This document shows positions 8,566 through 12,708 of a stretch of 12,708 bases of DNA, piece after piece. Under the pieces are notes generated by a model. That model made no database searches and was not told the DNA's origin. It saw only the letters and a list, made by a program, of their open reading frames with translations. The DNA is from an uncultured Clostridia bacterium (GTDB taxonomy: Bacteria; Bacillota; Clostridia; UBA1381). A program made the translations under genes and the position numbers. The DNA is taken from positions 1-12,708 of the forward strand of contig CAKSJF010000066.1 of NCBI GenBank assembly GCA_934462945.1, read 5' to 3'. Position 1 is the stretch's first letter; the number at the start of each line of letters is the position of its first letter.

Positions 8566-8571
8566 ACCTCC
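8566..8571 (-). promoter_or_regulatory. Ribosome binding site that decides the start of the family-2 amidohydrolase
   Basis: GGAGGT on the minus strand lies 4 bases before the ATG at 8559-8561. The alternative upstream ATG (8571-8573) overlaps this site and has only the U-rich tail of a terminator in front of it, so initiation there is unlikely. Confidence 0.8.
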
Positions 8572-8573
8572 AT

Positions 8574-8615
8574 AAAAAGAAAAAGCGTGCCGGAATCTGA
8601 AGCGAATCCGGCACG
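8574..8615 (-). terminator. Intrinsic terminator after the DUF378 gene, ahead of the amidohydrolase pair
   Basis: On the minus strand a 9-bp GC-rich stem, CGTGCCGGA (8607-8615) with its complement (8586-8594), encloses a 12-base loop. It is followed by GC, TTTTT, C and TTTTT. This is a standard factor-independent terminator. It ends 3 bases before the Shine-Dalgarno sequence of the amidohydrolase gene, leaving no room for a separate promoter, so it may act as a partial terminator or attenuator. Confidence 0.82.
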
Positions 8616-8621
8616 GTTTCT

Positions 8622-8831
8622 TTAGTGTTGTCTTGCTTCTTCAGCTTCATTATTAAAAAGCATAAAAATTCCCCAGAGTGCGGCAAGGCCGACAATGGTA
8701 AAAATAATTCTGGAAAAAACGGAAAGCTGTCCGCCAAAGATTGCTCCGACAAAATCAAAACCGAAAAGACCAATGCTTCCCCAGTTCAATCCGCCGATGA
8801 TTAAAAGAATCAATGCAATTTTATTCCACAT
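8622..8831 (-). CDS. Small membrane protein of the DUF378 (YuzA-like) family
   Basis: The 69-residue protein has two predicted membrane helices (about 5-25 and 38-60). The family signature is visible as IGGLNWGSIGLFGFDFVGAI near the N-terminus and VGLAALWGIFML near the C-terminus, with a short charged tail. The function of DUF378 proteins is unknown; they are common small inner-membrane proteins in Bacillota. An AAGGAAGGAT ribosome binding site lies just upstream of the ATG. The gene sits 84 bp downstream of coaX on the same strand and ends at an intrinsic terminator. It may be read through from the coaX transcript or from a weak local promoter. Confidence 0.85.
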   Translation of the reverse strand: MWNKIALILLIIGGLNWGSIGLFGFDFVGAIFGGQLSVFSRIIFTIVGLAALWGIFMLFNNEAEEARQH

Positions 8832-8875
8832 ATTCTATCCTTCCTTTCTGAAAAATCAGGTAAATACCCATTTTC

Positions 8876-8881
8876 AGTATA
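8876..8881 (-). promoter_or_regulatory. Possible -10 element for the DUF378 gene
   Basis: TATACT on the minus strand lies 44 bases upstream of the DUF378 start in an AT-rich gap of 84 bp (8832-8915). No good -35 hexamer is found at the proper distance, because the region is a run of T. The call is weak, and read-through from coaX is an equal alternative. Confidence 0.3.
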
Positions 8882-8915
8882 CGCAGATTTTTAGAAAAAA
8901 AGTCTGGAAAATTTT

Positions 8916-9686
8916 TTATTTTTTTTGCATGCTACAGTAAATCTGCCAAAGTCCTTTGATTAAAAGGTCGTTGTCATAATAAATGTTTCTTTCGCAGAAC
9001 GGGATCACCGCCGCGGAAAGACCGCCTGTTGCAAGCACGGTGACCGAATTGCCTAAGGATGCTTCAATCCGGTGGATCATGCCGTCTAACATGGCTGCTG
9101 TTCCGTAAATCATGCCGCTTTTCATGCAGTCGGTTGTGTTTGTTCCGATCACATTTTTTGGCGCGTCCAGGCTGATGCTCGGAAGCTGCGAGGTTCTGCC
9201 GGTGAGCGCCTCCTGCGAGATTTTTAATCCAGGAAGAATCGCGCCGCCGCAGTATACACCGTCGCGGTTGATCACAGAAATCGTTGTTGCCGTTCCCATA
9301 TCAATAATGACTAAGGGCGGCTTGTATTCCGAAAGCGCAGCAACTGCTGCAACGGTCAGATCGTTTCCAACCTCCTCCGGATGATCAATTGCAAATTTTA
9401 AACCGTGATTGGAGCATGCGGAAACCTCCAGCGGCATCACGCCGATAACAGCATGTACAGCTTGCTTTATAATCTGTGTGAGCGGCGGAACGACAGAGGA
9501 AACAATTGCTCCCTCTAAATTCTCCCACCGGACATGATAAATATCCAAAATATTTTTAAACATCACCGCATATTCCATTTCGGTTTTATTGCGGTCGGTG
9601 GCAAGTCTGCCCTCGAAATATATTTTCTCTCCGTCCAGACAGCCAATCACAATATTGGTGTTGCCAATGTCTAATGCTAATATCAT
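8916..9686 (-). CDS. coaX: Type III pantothenate kinase
   Basis: This 256-residue enzyme phosphorylates pantothenate with ATP, the first and committing step of coenzyme A synthesis, in the cytosol. Length and motifs fit CoaX: the N-terminal phosphate loop LALDIGNTN (Asp6), the central DMGTATT motif (Asp129), GGAILPG (147-153), ATGGLS (219-224) and the C-terminal LLIKGLWQIY. The usual GADR segment reads VGNDLTVAAVAA here: the catalytic Asp (Asp109) is kept, but the Ala and Arg are changed. The family is known to need a monovalent cation and to resist feedback by CoA. The ATG is preceded by GGAGGAG, and the gene starts 1 bp after the stop of the transporter gene, so the two are clearly one operon. 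No strong terminator follows. Confidence 0.95.
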   Translation of the reverse strand: MILALDIGNTNIVIGCLDGEKIYFEGRLATDRNKTEMEYAVMFKNILDIYHVRWENLEGAIVSSVVPPLTQIIKQAVHAVIGVMPLEVSACSNHGLKFAIDHPEEVGNDLTVAAVAALSEYKPPLVIIDMGTATTISVINRDGVYCGGAILPGLKISQEALTGRTSQLPSISLDAPKNVIGTNTTDCMKSGMIYGTAAMLDGMIHRIEASLGNSVTVLATGGLSAAVIPFCERNIYYDNDLLIKGLWQIYCSMQKK

Positions 9687-9687
9687 C

Positions 9688-10272
9688 TTAGCTCCTCCGT
9701 TCCTGGGTTTTCAGCAACCGTACAATGACCGGACTTAATATCATGTTTGTAACCAGCTCAAATAAAAAGTTTCCGCCGATCATACCAAACAGAATATACT
9801 CCGTGATTTTTTGAAAGCCTAATTCTGCGCCCCAGGCTGCGAGCGTGTCCCAGAAAAAGATTCTGCATCCGATCAGGAAAATACCGGTATTCACCACCGG
9901 GCAGACCAGTGCAGCAAAAATCACAGCCAGCCATTGGTTTTTCTCTTTTAGTGCGTTATAGACAAGTCCGGCTACATAACCGCAGGCAATTCCTTTTGCC
10001 AGCACAGTCCGAATTGTGCCCGGAACGCTGACTGCTAAAAAGGCTGCTGCATCACCGCTTAGAAAGACCGCTAACGAAAATACCAATCCCAGCCACGCGC
10101 CGGCGGCAGAGGAACAGCTTGCCGCGCCAATTACAACCGGCACTAACACCAGTGAGACGGAGAACGGTCCGAAGCGGATGAAAGAGCCTAAAAACTGCAA
10201 AACAAACACCAGTGCGGATAAAATGGCGCAAAGCACCAAGGTTCTTGTTGACATTACTTTTTCCTGATTCAT
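9688..10272 (-). CDS. ECF transporter S component, probably for pantothenate
   Basis: The 194-residue protein is almost wholly hydrophobic, with about six membrane helices. Its short polar N-terminus is followed by an Ala-rich first helix (LCAILSALVFVLQ), which in ECF S components contacts the shared EcfT subunit. FGPFSVSLVLVPVVIGA and a following GAWLGLVFSLAVFLSG are typical of the fold. The family binds a vitamin and works with EcfA, EcfA' and EcfT encoded elsewhere; none of these is in the window. Pantothenate (PanT-like) is the best guess, because coaX follows after 1 bp, but the ligand rests on context. Translation starts at an ATG 7 bases after AGGAGGT (10280-10286). The cytoplasmic C-terminus is positively charged (LLKTQERRS), as expected for an inside location. 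Confidence 0.85.
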   Translation of the reverse strand: MNQEKVMSTRTLVLCAILSALVFVLQFLGSFIRFGPFSVSLVLVPVVIGAASCSSAAGAWLGLVFSLAVFLSGDAAAFLAVSVPGTIRTVLAKGIACGYVAGLVYNALKEKNQWLAVIFAALVCPVVNTGIFLIGCRIFFWDTLAAWGAELGFQKITEYILFGMIGGNFLFELVTNMILSPVIVRLLKTQERRS

Positions 10273-10294
10273 TTTTTTTACCTCCTGCTACTGC

Positions 10295-10308
10295 TCCTCT
10301 TTTGAGGA
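10295..10308 (-). other. Small hairpin in the transporter leader
   Basis: TCCTC and GAGGA form a 5-bp stem with a 4-base loop inside the roughly 50-base leader of the transporter-coaX transcript, upstream of the Shine-Dalgarno sequence. It is too small to call a riboswitch. It might affect mRNA stability or mean nothing. Confidence 0.25.
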
Positions 10309-10328
10309 TGCAATGCGTATTTACTCTT

Positions 10329-10357
10329 ATTATACAAAAACTATGGGAATCTGTCAA
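10329..10357 (-). promoter_or_regulatory. Consensus sigma-A promoter of the transporter-coaX operon
   Basis: On the minus strand TTGACA (10352-10357) and TATAAT (10329-10334) are both perfect consensus hexamers, separated by the ideal 17 bases. Transcription should start near 10322, giving a leader of about 50 bases before the ATG at 10272. This predicts strong, largely constitutive expression unless a repressor intervenes. Confidence 0.92.
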
Positions 10358-10378
10358 CTGATTTTTCAAAAAAATCAG
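10358..10378. terminator. AT-rich palindrome after the right-hand SLH gene, possible terminator or operator
   Basis: CTGATTTTT (10358-10366) and AAAAATCAG (10370-10378) form a perfect 9-bp inverted repeat with a 3-base centre. It lies 11 bases after the stop of the SLH gene and directly abuts the -35 hexamer of the next promoter. As a terminator it is weak, since it is AT-rich and has no U tract. As a protein-binding site its place just upstream of the promoter would suit a regulator. Confidence 0.45.
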
Positions 10379-10389
10379 CAGGTAATGTT

Positions 10390-12708
10390 TTATTTTAGGT
10401 TTTCCAGTATACGCATGAACACTGCGGCTGCCTGCGCTCTTGTCGTATTGGCCTTTGGTGCAAAGCTGCCGTCCGTATTGCCTGTCATAATGGACTTTTC
10501 AGCCGCCCATATTACAGCGTCTTTTGCATAATCGGAAATGTCACCGTTATCTGTATAGGCTGTGCTGCCGCTTGTCGTTATGTCATATCCCTTGAATGCT
10601 GCATAGCGATAGATCATTGCCGCCATCTGCTCTCTGGTTATATTATCATTCGGAGCAAATTGATTTTCGGAAATTCCAAAGACTATACCGTTATTGCTTG
10701 CCCACGCAACAGCCTTTTCATAATAGCTTCCGCTTTCTATGTCAATGAAGGCGGCTTGGGCTGTCTGCGGCTCGTTTTCGATACGGTAAAGAACCGTAAC
10801 AAACATTGCCCTTGTAATATCGTTTTGGGGTGCAAATTCCGTATTTGATACGCCTTTCATCAGACCGTTTTCGTATGCATATTTCACCGAATCATAAAAC
10901 CAGTCGTTTTTATGAATGTCTGCAAACGGATTTTTCCATTCGCCGTCCGGCGTTGTGCCGCCGTTATCCTTTTCCGTCCACTTTGCATAGAGGGTAAAGC
11001 TCTTTGTTACCTTTTCGGAAAAATCATATGTTGTTTTAAGCTCCTGATCGGTGTACCAGCCTGCAAAGTCAAAACCGTTTCTGACCGGAATTGACGGCTC
11101 TTTGATAACGCTGTTTCTCGTAACGGTCTGACTTGCAACCTTACTTCCGCCATTTGCTTCAAACGAAACGGTATAGCGCGCTGCGCCGCTGCCACCGCCT
11201 CCGCCTCCGGAGCCGCCGCCTGATTTTGTCCAGCTTGCGGTTACGGTTACGGCTTTATCCGGCATAGTAAAGGTTGTCACTGCTGCCTTGCTGTCTGCAA
11301 GCTGCACGCCGCTGTCCGTTGTCCAGCCGCCAAAAGTATATCCGCTGCGTTCGCCGGCTTTTATTGTTACCGTTTCGCCGGTTGAATACTCTCCGCTGCC
11401 CGAAACCTCCGCATAGCTTTCATTCACCGTTACGGTGTTGGAGATTTTCTTTGTTACAAGAGCCGTCTGCGGCAAGGAAGTATTTGCGGCAATATCCTGT
11501 GCATACAGCATGATAACGGCGCTTGTTTCACTTTCAAGCTGTCCGGAAACAGCAAAGCTTCCGTCTGCTCCGGCAAGAACCTCTTCATTTTTGCCGTATA
11601 CGATTCTGCTGCCCGCATCCGCCATTCCGGTTATCGTATATTCGCCGGTTTCCTTGTCGGCGTAGAATACGTCGGAGGAAAGCGTCAGCACGGGCGGCTC
11701 TTTATCCATATCCACAAGCAGGAATACGCTTGTTACGTCCATGCCGGAAACGGCGTCAACCTTAAACATCAGGCTTCCCTCAAATTCGGGAATTGCAAAG
11801 GTATTTTCTGTGTTTTCCGTCGGTATTTCTGCATTGGAATCCATTCTTGTTACCTTAAACGATGCGCTACTGTCCGAACCGCTTACCGTCAGGGTGTTAT
11901 TTCCTCCGTCGACATACGCATGGTAAACGCCGTTTTCATCGGCGGTACACTCGCTGCCGTTAACCGAAAGCGTTATTTCAACAGGCGTATATTTCGGGAG
12001 AAATTTGCCTGCGGATTCGGTTTCCCTGCTGTAATACTTTCCGTCCTCCGATTTTTTGTATGCGCGAACGCCGATCTTGTAGGTCTTGTCCGGCAACAGG
12101 TTCTCGGCAGCAACCGACTCTGCGGAGCTTCCGTTTTCGCTTACGCGGACACCGTTTCCACCTACTGTGAGTGCCATATCTATCGAGGTTGAGCCATCGT
12201 CCAAATCATATCCGAAGCCCGTATCTGTCCATGAACCGTCTTTTTCTTCATAAATTCTCACGGCATAACCGTCTGCACCGTCTGCCGCATCCCACTGTGC
12301 ATGCATTACTTCATTCCCGGACGCCTGCAAGGTAACGCTTGCCGGTGCGGACGGTTCATATATGTTGGTGTATGAAACCTTACTGTCAAATGCCTGATTG
12401 TCAATGGCGATAAGCGCTTCCTCCTCTTCTCCGTCGCCGTTCATATCAGCCGGTTTTTTCGTCATAAGAAAGGCTGTTACATAATATTCGCCGGTGGGAG
12501 CCAGCGCACCTGATGACGGAACCGGAAGCGTAATGTTTGAGGTATCGCCGATTTCCTGCTCGGAAATAATATAGTCCGCTCCGCCCTCTTTATCCGAGAA
12601 ATAGGTACGGATAACATAAGGCGTGTTATCTACGGCATACTTCACCTGACCGGAAAGCTGATTGCCGTTCAGCGTCAGAGCCAGCTTCTCAAAGGGCTCA
12701 ACGGAAAA
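10390..12708 (-). CDS. Multidomain adhesin-like surface protein with three C-terminal SLH domains (start lies outside the window)
   Basis: The frame stays open from the window edge at 12708 to the TAA at 10390-10392 (772 visible residues), so the GTG at 12645 is internal and the N-terminus and signal peptide are missing. In order: a beta-rich part; a fibronectin-III-like domain (about 120-240, PSAPASVTL to VRAYKK); Ig-like segments (about 240-420, with DKEPPVLTLSS); an InlB-like repeat (about 425-495, ending TMPDKAVTVTASW); a Gly/Ser linker (about 495-507); a Listeria-Bacteroides-type repeat (about 510-580, FEANGG to GWYTD and LYAKW); and three SLH domains (about 594-772) with ITRAM, ITREQ and TTRAQ motifs. 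The SLH domains should hold it on cell-wall polymer, exposing the repeats for adhesion or glycan binding. No enzymatic domain is visible in this part; one could lie upstream. The gene is followed by an AT-rich palindrome. Confidence 0.85.
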   Translation of the reverse strand, partial: FSVEPFEKLALTLNGNQLSGQVKYAVDNTPYVIRTYFSDKEGGADYIISEQEIGDTSNITLPVPSSGALAPTGEYYVTAFLMTKKPADMNGDGEEEEALIAIDNQAFDSKVSYTNIYEPSAPASVTLQASGNEVMHAQWDAADGADGYAVRIYEEKDGSWTDTGFGYDLDDGSTSIDMALTVGGNGVRVSENGSSAESVAAENLLPDKTYKIGVRAYKKSEDGKYYSRETESAGKFLPKYTPVEITLSVNGSECTADENGVYHAYVDGGNNTLTVSGSDSSASFKVTRMDSNAEIPTENTENTFAIPEFEGSLMFKVDAVSGMDVTSVFLLVDMDKEPPVLTLSSDVFYADKETGEYTITGMADAGSRIVYGKNEEVLAGADGSFAVSGQLESETSAVIMLYAQDIAANTSLPQTALVTKKISNTVTVNESYAEVSGSGEYSTGETVTIKAGERSGYTFGGWTTDSGVQLADSKAAVTTFTMPDKAVTVTASWTKSGGGSGGGGGGSGAARYTVSFEANGGSKVASQTVTRNSVIKEPSIPVRNGFDFAGWYTDQELKTTYDFSEKVTKSFTLYAKWTEKDNGGTTPDGEWKNPFADIHKNDWFYDSVKYAYENGLMKGVSNTEFAPQNDITRAMFVTVLYRIENEPQTAQAAFIDIESGSYYEKAVAWASNNGIVFGISENQFAPNDNITREQMAAMIYRYAAFKGYDITTSGSTAYTDNGDISDYAKDAVIWAAEKSIMTGNTDGSFAPKANTTRAQAAAVFMRILENLK

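Noticed and set aside
8571..8573. Upstream ATG for the family-2 amidohydrolase
   Set aside because: It overlaps the GGAGGT site that serves the next ATG, and it follows the U tract of a terminator rather than a ribosome binding site.
8850..8861. CTGAAAAATCAG near the DUF378 gene as a second copy of the palindrome at 10358
   Set aside because: Only a short AT-rich core is shared and the symmetry differs. In such AT-rich gaps this is expected by chance.
10273..10322. Riboswitch in the transporter-coaX leader
   Set aside because: The leader is only about 50 bases with one 5-bp hairpin, too small for any known vitamin riboswitch.
12643..12645. GTG as start of the right-hand SLH protein
   Set aside because: The frame continues without a stop to the window edge, and there is no Shine-Dalgarno sequence or signal peptide after the GTG.
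1..12708. CRISPR array, tRNA, rRNA, insertion sequence or phage genes
   Set aside because: No regularly spaced repeats, cloverleaf-like segments, terminal inverted repeats or transposase and integrase motifs were seen on either strand.

Overview
The window looks like a chromosomal segment of a Gram-positive anaerobe of class Clostridia (Bacillota). The clues are three separate proteins with S-layer homology (SLH) domains, strong GGAGG-type ribosome binding sites, a consensus sigma-A promoter, a type III pantothenate kinase, an ECF-type vitamin transporter subunit and moderate GC content. SLH-rich surface proteomes combined with glycoside hydrolases are typical of polysaccharide-using gut or rumen Clostridia. 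That lifestyle is an inference, and I cannot name a genus.

Left block, 1-6563, plus strand: three tightly spaced genes that look like one operon, entered from outside the window. The first is the 3' part of a large enzyme that resembles a clan GH-A glycoside hydrolase, with candidate acid/base and nucleophile glutamates followed by beta-sandwich modules. The second is a secreted protein with a helical body, a glycine/asparagine-rich linker and three C-terminal SLH domains. The third is a 900-residue secreted protein with three divergent N-terminal SLH-like repeats and a long beta-rich body. Together they suggest a surface or S-layer glycan-handling unit. A perfect 15-bp hairpin at 6565-6600 ends this operon and also ends the convergent cluster on the other strand.

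Middle block, 10272-6583, minus strand: five co-directional genes. A textbook promoter (TTGACA, 17 bp, TATAAT) drives a six-helix ECF transporter S component, followed 1 bp later by coaX (type III pantothenate kinase). This pair suggests pantothenate uptake and commitment to coenzyme A. Next comes a small DUF378 membrane protein and an intrinsic terminator, then two overlapping, translationally coupled metal-dependent amidohydrolases of different subfamilies. The substrate of the amidohydrolase pair is not evident. It has no obvious promoter of its own, because the gap upstream is filled by the terminator.

Right block, 12708-10390, minus strand: the 3' part of a third SLH protein, a modular adhesin-like polypeptide. 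It carries fibronectin-III-like, Ig-like, InlB-type and Listeria-Bacteroides-type repeats, a glycine-rich linker and three canonical C-terminal SLH domains. Its start lies outside the window.

I saw no rRNA, tRNA, CRISPR array, insertion sequence, integrase or phage gene. No gene-free stretch exceeds about 120 bases. The least ordinary element is the left surface-protein operon, whose two SLH partners have no function I can recognise.
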